64,000 nucleotides of DNA from Chloranthus sessilifolius (lineage: Eukaryota; Streptophyta; Magnoliopsida; Chloranthales; Chloranthaceae). Of the stretch, positions 57,333-64,000 are shown piece by piece. Positions within the stretch are counted from its first letter, which is position 1; each line of letters begins with the position of its first letter. The notes beneath the pieces were generated by a model that saw only the letters and a list, made by a program, of their open reading frames with translations, did not search any database and was not told the origin of the DNA. The stretch lies in the NCBI GenBank assembly GCA_021018995.1, contig CM037595.1, positions 96,112,491 through 96,176,490 on the forward strand. The letters run 5' to 3'. Both the position numbers and the translations under genes were made by a program.

Positions 57333-60240
57333 CATATATATATCTTTTAAACCTCTAAATGTTAAATTTCTAAATCCTAAATCCATTGCCTAAACCCTAA
57401 TTTCTAAATCCAGAATTGGTGGTAACCTTAATTTATTTCCAAACCCCAGTTTTGAAATCCCTATTTTAACACTAAACCCTAAATTCATCTCCCTAATTTT
57501 TATATTCCTAGTTTTGAAATTCTTAATTTCCTAAACATCTCGCCCAAAAATGATGTTTTAGCCTTTAGGTAAATTTTAAACCATCCGATCTGTGTTTTAA
57601 TGGCCTGATATTAAAGTCCATCAATTGGATGGTTCAAATCTACTATAAGCATGTTTTTTGGGGGTTGAGACATACTCCAATAATGGATTGTCACTTGGAC
57701 GTTTAAAAATTAAGATCGATCCCAAATGTATGCTACATGACCTAATGATAAATCATCCTTCAATGATGTGAGATAAACAGTCTAATTTTAATGGTGAAAG
57801 ATCATTTAAACACCATTGTGGTGTTTAAATGTCGGTCATGAGCCATTATCCATTTTAGATAATATCGATGATGGAATTTTAGGGAGATTTAAATCATCTG
57901 ATCTGTTAATTATAATCAATTAAGTGTGTTAGTAAAATGGCTGATATTAAAGCTCATCAATCGGATGGTTCACATCCACTTATACCTTATAGGCATGTTT
58001 CTTTGAGCTGAAATATATTTGAATAATGGATTGCCACTTGGACCATTTAGATTAGTCAAAGATGTGCACCACACGACATAATAATAAGTTACACTTCAAA
58101 GGTTTGAGTTAAAAATAAGTGTAACTTATTATTATGTCGTGTGGTGCACATGCATTGCACTTAATGAAAAATAGTGTCACATGTCTCAACCCAATGACCG
58201 TTCTCAATTTAGGTTGGGAACGATTCAACCACCATATATAAAATCTAGACAATTGCATACGGGGTACATGCCATTATCTATAATCTAGATCACAACCCCA
58301 AAATTAGTTGATGGCCATTTTCGTGATTAGTGGCCATCAACTAATGGCGGGAAAAAAATTATTAGCATATATCGACTACGGATATCCAGGTGTCCCCACA
58401 AAGGGAAAATCCTGCGTTCGCCATTGAACACCCCCCCTTCCCCGTAGAAAGCGCAAGGTACTCACTCTCTCTCTCTCTCATCATCATCATCACCATCATC
58501 ACCACCCCTACTGCCATTGTCACTACCACTGAAACGACCACACCATTATCAGTTTCCTTTTAATGTGTTTTATCAGATATGTAATATTACGAGGTTTAAT
58601 ATTTGCATTTTTTGGATATTGAGGAGCCATAGTGGTTGTTTCTAATACGGTACATAATACAAATAATTATTATGTTACATTTATCAAATTTGTCAGTTTA
58701 AAGTTAATCACATTCTTTTTTTTTTCTATATATATATATAGCTTCTCTCTTTAAATACATTCTCTTGTAATACATCTAAACATGAATCATAAATAAAATA
58801 TGTTCTCATATTTTGCTTTAGCGATGTCCAAACTGTACACGAATGAGTTCTATAAGTAATATATTCATTTTAAAAGTCATTGTCTCAAGAATCAAATTTT
58901 TTCCTGAATATATTCCCAGAAAAAAATCCATACAGGTCTTAATATTTATATATAATTTTCAAAAAAAAAGAATACGAAGAAGAATAAGCTTTCACAATCA
59001 GCCAAACCTTAATTTTTTATTTTTTATTGTTCCCTTTCCGAAAAATAGTGAAAAGATTATTTTTAATGAGTGATGTGATATTTCATCCATTTACAACTAT
59101 TTACAACATAACACAATATGCATTGAGCATTAAGAAATATGTATGTTATGGGAGATACAAGAAGGCAAGTAAACCCCTTCTTTCATCAAAGATTATGGTA
59201 AGTGCCTCAATGGCTTGAGTTCGTTTATCATAACCCAAAGTCATAGTTTTTGGTTTCAGTTGATGAGCATAATAGGGATTCCATCATTAACCTACAACTA
59301 CTGTATATATATAATATTAGGCACCAGCATTTGAACATCTCCATTAAGATGAAAAAAATGCAGGCCGACATCTTCATGTTCTTCTGGCAAAATTAAAAAA
59401 TACAAGCAAGTGGCCTACATAAAATGCACAAGGAGAATTGAAACTAACCTGAAGGGCGCGGGAAACATTTTCCATCTCTGGATCGAAATTGGATTTCTCC
59501 TTTCTTGTGATGAGTTCCAGTACGGCACAACATGATGGCTTATCATCAAGATCAAAAATAGGCATAGCAAGAGATCCGCGGACTTCATGGTCAACTGCAT
59601 GATTCACCCTCAAGTACTCAGCTTTACTATAATAGGCTACGTTTGAAGTCCACTCAGGCATTTTAGATATGAAAACACGTCCGGGGAGCCCAGGAAAAGA
59701 ATCGGGCGATCCCGTAGCAGAGAAAGTAAATGCCCTTGAAACTTCACGGTACCCTGCAAGTGTTTGGTCTAGCAAATAAGGTTGCTCACAAGTACTTAAA
59801 AAATGATCATCTCCTAGTTTAATAGGCACCCAAACTTGTGCTAAAATTTCCCCTCTGGATGATTCTTTGAATAAAGCCAATGCTTTAAGCATCTTCTCCG
59901 CAAGTGACCACCTAGGGGACCTCGGTATAATATTCTTCCCTCCATCTGAATTGCTATTTTCTGTAACATTTGAATCGTCTAATTCAGCGGAAATAGATGG
60001 AAAAACAAACTGCCCATTGTTAGCTCGATGACTGGAAGGTTCTCCTAAGCACTCTTCCATTGCAGGGAATACATCTGCGTTTTGCGGTGGTGAAAAAGAA
60101 GAAAAGGGGCCAGGCATTGACTGAATGGAGGAGACACCAAAGGGCGAGAATTCAGGATAACCATCAAAATTCATAAGCTCAAAAAACGGATCGTTCGAGA
60201 CTGGATTCCCTGTTTGGCCATCGAACCCGAATCCATCCAT
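39631..60240 (-). CDS. NLP8: NIN-like protein, NLP8/NLP9 type (GAF-like, RWP-RK, PB1), 5 exons
   Basis: Predicted 915-aa nitrate-responsive transcription factor; in Arabidopsis NLP8 promotes nitrate-dependent germination. CDS on the minus strand: 60240-59449, 48334-48293, 48200-47448, 42755-42635, 40670-39631. All introns are GT-AG and frames agree. The N-terminal regulatory region (about 115-510) has the family blocks [29 protein letters not shown] and [15 protein letters not shown] lies at about 544-600 with RWPSRK at 586-591; PB1 at about 815-899 has the acidic YLDDEEEW...SDSDLQEC motif. The GAF-like region and [10 protein letters not shown] fit NLP8/NLP9 better than NLP1-7, but NLP8 versus NLP9 is not resolved. 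Length is normal (about 850-1000 aa). Total introns are 17.9 kb. Confidence 0.93.
40721..41194. mobile_element. Mutator-type MITE in NLP intron 4
   Basis: A 474-bp element flanked by a perfect 9-bp duplication GGCATCAAC (40712-40720 and 41195-41203), the length typical of Mutator-like elements. The ends are inverted: CAGTGTTTTAAAAATTGACC on the left and AATGTTTTGAAAACCAGAC on the right read inward. The interior is rich in CCGGTTCG and GAACCGG. It starts 50 bp from the NLP exon 5 acceptor, on the intron side. Confidence 0.88.
41340..41575. repeat. GATACCG/CGGTATC palindromic cluster in NLP intron 4
   Basis: Inverted and direct copies of CCGATAC and GTATCGG words, like the intergenic cluster at 38030-38395; probably a MITE family. 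Ends and target duplication were not resolved. Confidence 0.5.
42635..42755 (-). CDS. NLP8: NLP exon 4 (first half of RWP-RK)
   Basis: Acceptor TTACAG|AAA, donor GGAG|GTTAGA. 40 codons plus one base: a basic KQLEKKRS nuclear-localisation-like stretch followed by [10 protein letters not shown] and [10 protein letters not shown] of RWP-RK. The domain is split across exons 4 and 5, the usual NLP arrangement. Confidence 0.93.
42756..43195. other. NLP intron 3, 3' portion; no gene
   Basis: AT-rich intron sequence up to the exon 4 acceptor at 42756-42757. Nothing recognisable. Confidence 0.5.
43200..43790 (-). pseudogene. Ty3/Gypsy gag fragment
   Basis: Minus-strand translation gives [25 protein letters not shown], and [20 protein letters not shown] followed by a gag-like stretch, with stops between. 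This is the gag core of plant Gypsy elements, here as an isolated fragment in the sense direction of the NLP gene. Confidence 0.65.
43790..44042. repeat. GC-rich foldback repeat
   Basis: From 'agtgttcttaaggtggcc' to 'ggccacctgggcgttttaaa', inverted GGTGGCC/GGCCACC words enclose a GC-rich core. It resembles a foldback MITE; no target duplication was resolved. Confidence 0.45.
44085..44330. repeat. inverted copy of the MITE family in CID intron 3
   Basis: Shares, in reverse complement, blocks with 17040-17430 and 57560-58150: 'taaacacc', 'atgccatgtggtg', 'ccaactggcaat', 'cataagtggatttgaa'-like. Confidence 0.5.
44440..45710 (-). pseudogene. unrecognised coding relic, probably transposon-derived
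   Basis: Several minus-strand open segments (45698-45471, 45266-44958, 44803-44546) lie head to tail. They have more even codon-like composition than the flanks, and fragments such as [16 protein letters not shown] and [18 protein letters not shown]. Together they look like one decayed gene of about 1.2 kb. I do not recognise the family; a LINE ORF1-like protein is one possibility, not demonstrated. Confidence 0.3.
45711..46301. other. NLP intron 3 DNA, no gene
   Basis: Contains a short internal duplication around 45955-46090 ('gctaggagagaa...ttggt/ctggt', 'ctctaagac/ctctgagac'). No recognisable feature otherwise. Confidence 0.4.
46302..46750. repeat. tandem duplication, period about 221-226 bp
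   Basis: Two copies share 'aacactcctataat', 'caagaactgtttcaagg', 'ttgtggaacattgtttcaaa' and 'cacgtggaatcatagc'. The second starts near 46528. Confidence 0.88.
46751..47447. other. NLP intron 3, 5' portion; no gene
   Basis: Includes a purine-rich run at 46896-46925 ('gagagggggaggggagggg'). The exon 3 donor lies at 47442-47447 (GTGTTC read on the minus strand). Confidence 0.45.
47448..48200 (-). CDS. NLP8: NLP exon 3 (GAF-like regulatory region)
   Basis: 251 codons, phase 0 at both ends: acceptor TTTCAG|AAC, donor AAG|GTGTTC. It encodes [20 protein letters not shown], the [11 protein letters not shown] and [19 protein letters not shown] blocks of the NLP GAF-like domain, [10 protein letters not shown], and a divergent linker to RWP-RK. 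Confidence 0.93.
48293..48334 (-). CDS. NLP8: NLP exon 2, 42-nt microexon
   Basis: Exactly 14 codons ([14 protein letters not shown]), phase 0, between an 11.1-kb and a 92-bp intron; acceptor TTGCAG|GCC, donor CAG|GTGTTA. The peptide matches a conserved NLP stretch following the ALQ that ends exon 1. Confidence 0.92.
48335..49329. other. NLP intron 1, distal part; TA microsatellite
   Basis: (TA)n at 48819-48869, preceded by a segment with 'cacgtgccacgtg' near 48563 and followed by A/T-rich DNA. No gene. Confidence 0.45.
49330..51455. repeat. copies of a window-wide foldback repeat
   Basis: 49370-49860 and 50800-51130 carry repeated ordered words: 'gttgatggt', 'atctcgagatcaagtgtgtgaaag', 'caaagcagtcaatgg', 'gggcgc'. 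Direct and inverted arrangements coexist. Related copies occur near 110-345, 14700-15000, 34680-34880, 51290-51890 and 61270-61460. Confidence 0.6.
51456..51620. mobile_element. CACTA-type MITE, 165 bp
   Basis: Terminal inverted repeats CACTACAAAAATAAG and CTTATTTTTTGTAGTG, with a 3-bp duplication TGT on each side (51453-51455, 51621-51623). The interior has inverted GCGGCA/TGCCGC words. The unoccupied sequence is visible in a related repeat at about 49428-49450, where 'caagtgtgtgaaagg' runs uninterrupted. Confidence 0.9.
52029..52440. mobile_element. MITE-like inverted-repeat element
   Basis: Ends are inverted copies of AAAGGGAGCCA followed by TTGCACT and TTGGCCC (left 52034-52072, right 52400-52438). 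The interior is AT-rich. The target duplication is unclear (TACA or a palindromic junction). Confidence 0.6.
52441..52734. repeat. GGGCTGGG-rich repeat, probably a hAT MITE fragment
   Basis: Repeated 'gggctgggctt/gggcttgggc' and an end-like CCCAGCCCATTGTCACCCC near 52597-52615, the look of hAT-type non-autonomous termini common in plants. The opposite end was not found. Confidence 0.35.
52735..53125. repeat. second inverted-repeat element related to 52029-52440
   Basis: Shares 'aaagaaagactt', 'tttgaaggccatga'-like and 'atgatc...tatttga' words in palindromic arrangement, and ends near 'gtaacagctccct' at 53115-53127. Confidence 0.5.
53353..55548 (-). mobile_element. internally deleted LTR retrotransposon with 5-bp target duplication
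   Basis: The element is TGACGC...CCGTCA, flanked by CTTTT on both sides (53348-53352, 55549-55553). One LTR is 53353-54201. The other (from about 54445) is related to it, and its last 351 bp are tandemly duplicated (54847-55197 and 55198-55548). About 240 bp of internal DNA remain (54202-54440). Read on the minus strand, this ends in 'ttcgaggtcgaac' and a purine stretch GTCGAGGAGAT directly before the LTR start TGACAGGG, as at the 3' end of plant Gypsy elements. This supports minus orientation. gag-pol is gone; ORFs across it are not genes. Confidence 0.82.
55798..56607 (+). pseudogene. U2AF35 (U2 snRNP auxiliary factor small subunit) pseudogene
   Basis: Translated in three frames, the segment follows plant U2AF35: zinc finger 1 ([17 protein letters not shown], about 55828-55884), a pseudo-RRM ([36 protein letters not shown]), zinc finger 2 ([16 protein letters not shown], about 56283-56330) and an RS/RG tail ([18 protein letters not shown]). 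Defects: TTG in place of the start ATG, frameshifts near 55905, 56055 and 56325, and in-frame stops near 56190 and 56270. It cannot encode the splicing factor. It is intronless across the coding region, but plant U2AF35 coding regions usually are too, so this does not prove retroposition. It lies in NLP intron 1, in the opposite direction. Confidence 0.9.
56608..57545. other. NLP intron 1 DNA after the pseudogene
   Basis: 56608-56750 may be 3' UTR of the U2AF35 copy. A TC/TA microsatellite lies at 57294-57344. Degenerate 'ctaaaccctaa' words at 57345-57485 are scattered and not a telomeric array. No gene. Confidence 0.4.
57546..58160. repeat. two adjacent copies of the MITE family, with a terminal hairpin
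   Basis: Two copies (about 57560-57855 and 57880-58155) share 'gcctgatattaaag/gctgatattaaag', 'tggatggttc', 'aataatggattg' and 'cacttgga'. The same family lies in CID intron 3. Confidence 0.65.
58062..58151. repeat. perfect 35-bp inverted repeat with 20-bp loop
   Basis: Arms 58062-58096 and 58117-58151 are exactly complementary; the left arm starts ATGTGCACCACACGACATAA. It would form a fully paired hairpin if transcribed. Confidence 0.95.
58161..59448. other. NLP intron 1, proximal part; no gene
   Basis: AT-rich. Short CT and TCA runs at 58464-58500. The donor of exon 1 is at 59443-59448 (GTTAGT on the minus strand). Confidence 0.45.
59449..60240 (-). CDS. NLP8: NLP exon 1 (N-terminus and first GAF-like part)
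   Basis: 264 codons from ATG at 60238-60240 to donor CAG|GTTAGT, phase 0. It encodes [20 protein letters not shown], an acidic/aromatic N-terminus, then the family blocks [42 protein letters not shown] and [18 protein letters not shown]. This is the first ATG in the frame. Confidence 0.92.
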
Positions 60241-61100
60241 TGGAGCTTCACAAGGAAATCACAACCAATTCCCTTTTCTCTACAGGAGAAATTTTCCACC
60301 TTCACCAATAAAGCTGAACCATAGAATCAAAACCCAAACCGGGACGTTTACCATAAAATTAAACCCTTATTCATAACCCAACTGCATCTATAATTGATTC
60401 TCTCAAAAAAAAAAAAACACTGCGTCTATAATTGAGCTTTCATTGAACAAAAACAAGAATTCTAGAACAACTTTTCCACAAAAGTCGTTCTGCAATTTAC
60501 CAAAAACTCTCTTTGATGCTGAACACCATCCGCTAACTCTTCTTTTCTAATCCATTGCTGAACTTCAAAATCAAACCCTAAATTCTCCAGAACATAAAAA
60601 ACCCCCCTAAATTCCATTCCTATCTCAATTCAGCTTTCACCTCTGAAACTGCAAAAACCTCAAAACCCTAAACTTGCCATAAACAGTCCAAAAATCTCTG
60701 AACAAATTCAAACAAAATCCTAATATACAATTATAAATTGGGGTAAACAAACAGAAATTGTAAAACCCTAGATGGAGTCAGAAACCCTAGACATCCGTGA
60801 ATCTGTGGCGGTGAGATCCGTACAGTCTGGGAAAAGCCAAACCCTAGCTGGCAGCAGCATATAAGGACAAGAAACAACCTGAAAAGTTACTATAAGAGGA
60901 AACCTTATTAGATCGTAGCCCCCTAATAAATGATGAATACAGATTTACCTTAATCGGAAATATTTTTGTTCGTTTGATGAATACAGATTTACCCTCTTTT
61001 ATCTCCATACTAGAGAAGGTATAAAAGCAAAGATGATACTCTGAATTACCAAAATACCCCTAGTCAACTGCAAAAAGACAAGGCTGCCCCACTTTTATTC
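60241..61100 (-). promoter_or_regulatory. 5' UTR and promoter region of the NLP gene
   Basis: On the minus strand the 600 bp before the ATG contain repeated 'ctagggttt/aaccctaa' words common in plant leaders and introns. A leader intron is possible. No TATA box or start site can be assigned with confidence. Confidence 0.35.
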
Positions 61101-63385
61101 TTCGAATCTTGGCTTATGTGTTACCGATGGGGGTGCAAACGGGTCGGGTCTACCGGATGGACTCACTTTTATTCTTGGAATCTTGGGTTAATGGGTGTCA
61201 CCAAGAAGGGTGCAAATTTGGGTTTAAAAAGGGCTGCTACTAACCCCCAAGGAAATACTAAATGTCCCCCACTAATCACAGCTGTAAAATCATTGACTGC
61301 TTTGAATCGGATGGTAGACATCATTTCCATTGCAATCTTTCACCCGATGGATCTTGAGATCACGGGATAATTTGATGGTAGGCTCTTGATGTCAAGATGT
61401 ATTAAGTGAAAGATTGGGATACAAAATAAGCTCATAGTCTATTTCAAAGCAGCCAACAATTTTCAAGTGTAGTTAGTGTGGTCTATTGAGTATTTTGTGG
61501 GCTTAATAGCAACCCCTTTAAAAAATTGAACCTATAGGGTCAGGTCGGGTTAAAAATATCAACTTGTTACATAAATAAGTCGGGTTCGAGTAATCCCCAA
61601 ACTCAACTCAAACCGTACTTGGGTACCTGCTTGGTACAAGATATGTAGTCTTTGTTTCACAATGTTCCTCGCTCGCTCCCAACCACTCTTGGATGCTGGC
61701 ACAATCTAGGTGCCTGTTTGGTAAATAGTCGGGGAGGGGTAGGGAGATGACGGGGGAGTAGGTTTGCGTTGCGGATGGGTTTAGTGCTCCAATTTTGTGA
61801 AATCGGGTAAAGTCCGCTCTGACTGGAAGAGTACCTGAGAGCAGGCGTGCTCTCGAGTCAAAGCTCAGCCAAACACAACCATACAAATGGTATTTTTTGA
61901 CAGGGTGGTTCAGGTCAGGCCCCAAAGTTCTCGAGAGGTTGGGTGCAAACCTAAAAATGCAATTACGTTAGTTCTAGGTCTGATTCAGGTTGGGTGCAAT
62001 TACAAGTCTATGTTGAGCTTAGGATTAGGTTGACTCTAAGACTATTTTTAGGTTAGCTCGTATAAGAGTAAAAACAGTTCTTTGTCTGTTCTCTATCAAA
62101 GCAGATAAAATTTATTTTAAAATAAAACATGCATAGAGTAGTAATTTTATCACTTAAATCGACAAAAGTAAATAAAGCAAGAAGTTGTGTTACAAAATAT
62201 AAAGTAGTTCATTGCTAGAAAAAAAAAAAGTGAAATAACACTGTAGTTCATTGCCCTTACCAAAGGCTGACGTTAACATTATTTTAGGGACAATGTCATA
62301 TGTGAACGCTTTTTAACATATAATAACCTCCTAAACGCTGTCACATCAATTAAGGATATTTTTTTAGTAATCAAGGCTTCTTACTTTTGTTTCTTTAATT
62401 TAAGAAAGCAGTAGTGGAGACCGAAGAGAAGAAGAGTGGCAAATATAAAATGATATTTGTTCCTTTAGAAAAAAAAATTAAAAGAAATTTTAACGGACTT
62501 TGATAATTTTTTGTACGAAAAAATATAAAAAATAATCCTCTAAAAAATAAGACATATAAAAGTTTGAGTTGACATCGGGCAAGTGTTTGTAAGTGAGGAC
62601 ACTTTGGCACGTGAAAATATGGAGAATTTTATGGGCCTAACAACCTTACAAACTTAGGCTCATGAAAATATATAGAATTTTAGCGCCTTAACTCAACCTC
62701 ACAAAATCAGGTTGTAAGTTAAGGATTGTATGTTACAGCCAAGCCACTGTAAGACAAAATCCAATACCCCCTGCACGTGTTAGTGAGATTGAGCCACGTG
62801 GACAAGAACTTGTGACTAAGAGAGCAAGAACAGTTTTGACATTGGATATTAATTTTAAAATATAACTTAAATTTTAGGAAAATTTACCTGATCGACCTTG
62901 TCAGATGTATTTTTTACGTCAGAGGCCTTGTAGTTTCACCTTTATCCAAATCGACCCACTGCGCGTCGAGCCGTTGCCCGCCTTTAGAAAATAGCGAAAC
63001 TACCCCCAATATAATAAATGCTGGAAAAATTGAAATATTGATCCGAAATAATACATGGAACCGATTCAAGGCACGAGAAATATCGCTGTCTTTAAGTCAA
63101 TATTTGCCTCTACCACTTCGACAAAGTGGTCACCAACAGGTTATCGGCAAACTGGTTTCAGGATACAATAAACCGGCTATGTATTCTTGTGAAGGATTTG
63201 GCGAATCCGATCACGCTATCCGAACACCAAATATTGCAAGAACGCTCTGATCAAGACATAACAAGATAGAAGAAAAAAGACTCTTTTTTATTGTATAAAA
63301 CAATGACTTTGGATTTCTTAAATAGAAATCAAGTGGTGTGTTAATACACCCTTTTCCTATGAAGAGGTGCTATACACATCCCTTC
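61101..63385. other. intergenic repeats upstream of NLP
   Basis: A short duplication ('cacttttattctt.gaatcttgg') at 61090-61213. A 'gggggtgcaaacgggtcggg' block at 61128, with 'gggtgcaaacc' at 61940, looks like a decayed hAT-type element. A foldback-family copy is at 61270-61460. 61500-63380 has no recognisable gene. Confidence 0.35.
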
Positions 63386-63520
63386 GGAAAAGACACACCA
63401 CTTTGGAAAGACACTTTTTTTGAAAAGACACATCACTTTGGAAAGACACCTCAATTGAAAAGACACACCTCTTGGGAAAAGACACCTCAATTGAAAAGAC
63501 ACACCTCTTGGGAAAAGACA
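63386..63520. repeat. tandem repeat around a 36-bp unit
   Basis: Iterations of GGAAAAGACACCTCAATTG / AAAAGACACACCTCTTGG, two near-exact 36-bp units and several partial ones. The ORF over it is repeat-encoded. Confidence 0.85.
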
Positions 63521-63779
63521 AGTTTAATAAACTTTTAAATATTTAACAATAAATAGCCGCCCTTTTTTCAACTCTTCACTGTTTACCTTTTTTTACTTTT
63601 TACTTTTTCGTTCGAAGTCGGTGGAGAGGCGGTGTCGATTCATAGCCGCTAGCGTTCCGTTCTTCAATTTTCAAGCTACCAAATCTGTAAGTTGGAATTA
63701 AAATTATCTTCCATTGCTGTAGAGTTTTTTCTTCTCCTTTTACCGCTGCATATTTTGTCATAATTTTTTAAGGTTACTC

Positions 63780-63955
63780 TATATGCAATCTATATCGATT
63801 GTATATAAAATCGATATCGATTGAATATAGAATCGATATCGATTGTATTTAGAGTTAATAACGACTATATAGAAAGTCGATAACGATACATATAGAGTCG
63901 ACATTGGCTCTAAATACAATCGATATCGATTCTATATTTAATCGATATCGATATT
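63780..63955. repeat. ATCGATATCGAT palindrome cluster with a perfect 30-bp inverted repeat
   Basis: At least four copies of ATCGATATCGAT. A perfect 30-bp inverted pair lies at 63825-63854 and 63908-63937 (left arm starts ATATAGAATCGATATCGATT), separated by 53 bp containing variant 'gtcgataacgat' words. The window ends 45 bp later. Confidence 0.92.
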
Positions 63956-64000
63956 TACAGCTTACATATTACAGTTCACTAAATATATAAACAGTCCGTG

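Noticed and set aside
57345..57485. Interstitial telomere repeat (CCCTAAA)
   Set aside because: The words are scattered and degenerate, with no tandem array.
1..64000. CRISPR arrays, operons, riboswitches or prokaryotic features
   Set aside because: Spliced plant genes and plant transposons dominate. The tandem repeats lack regular unique spacers, and no bacterial-type gene cluster is present.

Overview
This is nuclear DNA from a flowering plant. Two multi-exon plant genes with GT-AG introns are recognisable by eye: a PAM2/RRM protein of the CID8-13 (PABP-interacting) type and a NIN-like RWP-RK/PB1 transcription factor of the NLP8/NLP9 type. They sit in AT-rich DNA full of plant transposable elements. 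Both genes are stretched by very long, transposon-filled introns, which fits a non-grass angiosperm with a repeat-rich genome; the species cannot be named from this. All calls were made by reading the sequence; no alignment or database search was run.

Layout. 1-15.3 kb is a transposon nest: a tRNA-type SINE, a decayed PIF/Harbinger element (transposase and Myb/SANT-like ORF1), two independent solo LTRs of one 2.5-kb family (each with its own 5-bp target duplication and an internal array of CGATTAATCG palindromes), a hAT MITE and a second TIR element hosting one of the solo LTRs. 15.35-34.3 kb holds the CID-type gene on the + strand. Ten exons encode a predicted 341 aa, and intron 8 (15.3 kb) interrupts RRM2 and contains a Copia relic, an L1-type LINE relic, SINEs, MITEs and microsatellites. 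34.3-39.6 kb is intergenic. 39.6-60.2 kb holds the NLP gene on the - strand: five exons, predicted 915 aa, with introns of 11.1, 0.09, 4.7 and 2.0 kb. Its introns carry a MULE MITE, a CACTA MITE, gypsy gag debris, a deleted LTR retrotransposon and a U2AF35 pseudogene in the opposite orientation. 60.2-64 kb is the NLP upstream region and further repeats, ending in a palindromic ATCGATATCGAT array.

The two host genes are convergent and show no sign of shared function. One is predicted to work in cytoplasmic mRNA regulation through poly(A)-binding protein, the other in nitrate-responsive transcription. Both reading frames are intact through every predicted splice junction, so both look functional despite the insertions. 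Nothing here looks like a new multi-gene system. The most informative features are insertion histories that can be read directly from target-site duplications, the position of a MITE 50 bp from a splice acceptor of the NLP RWP-RK domain, and several strong palindromes.
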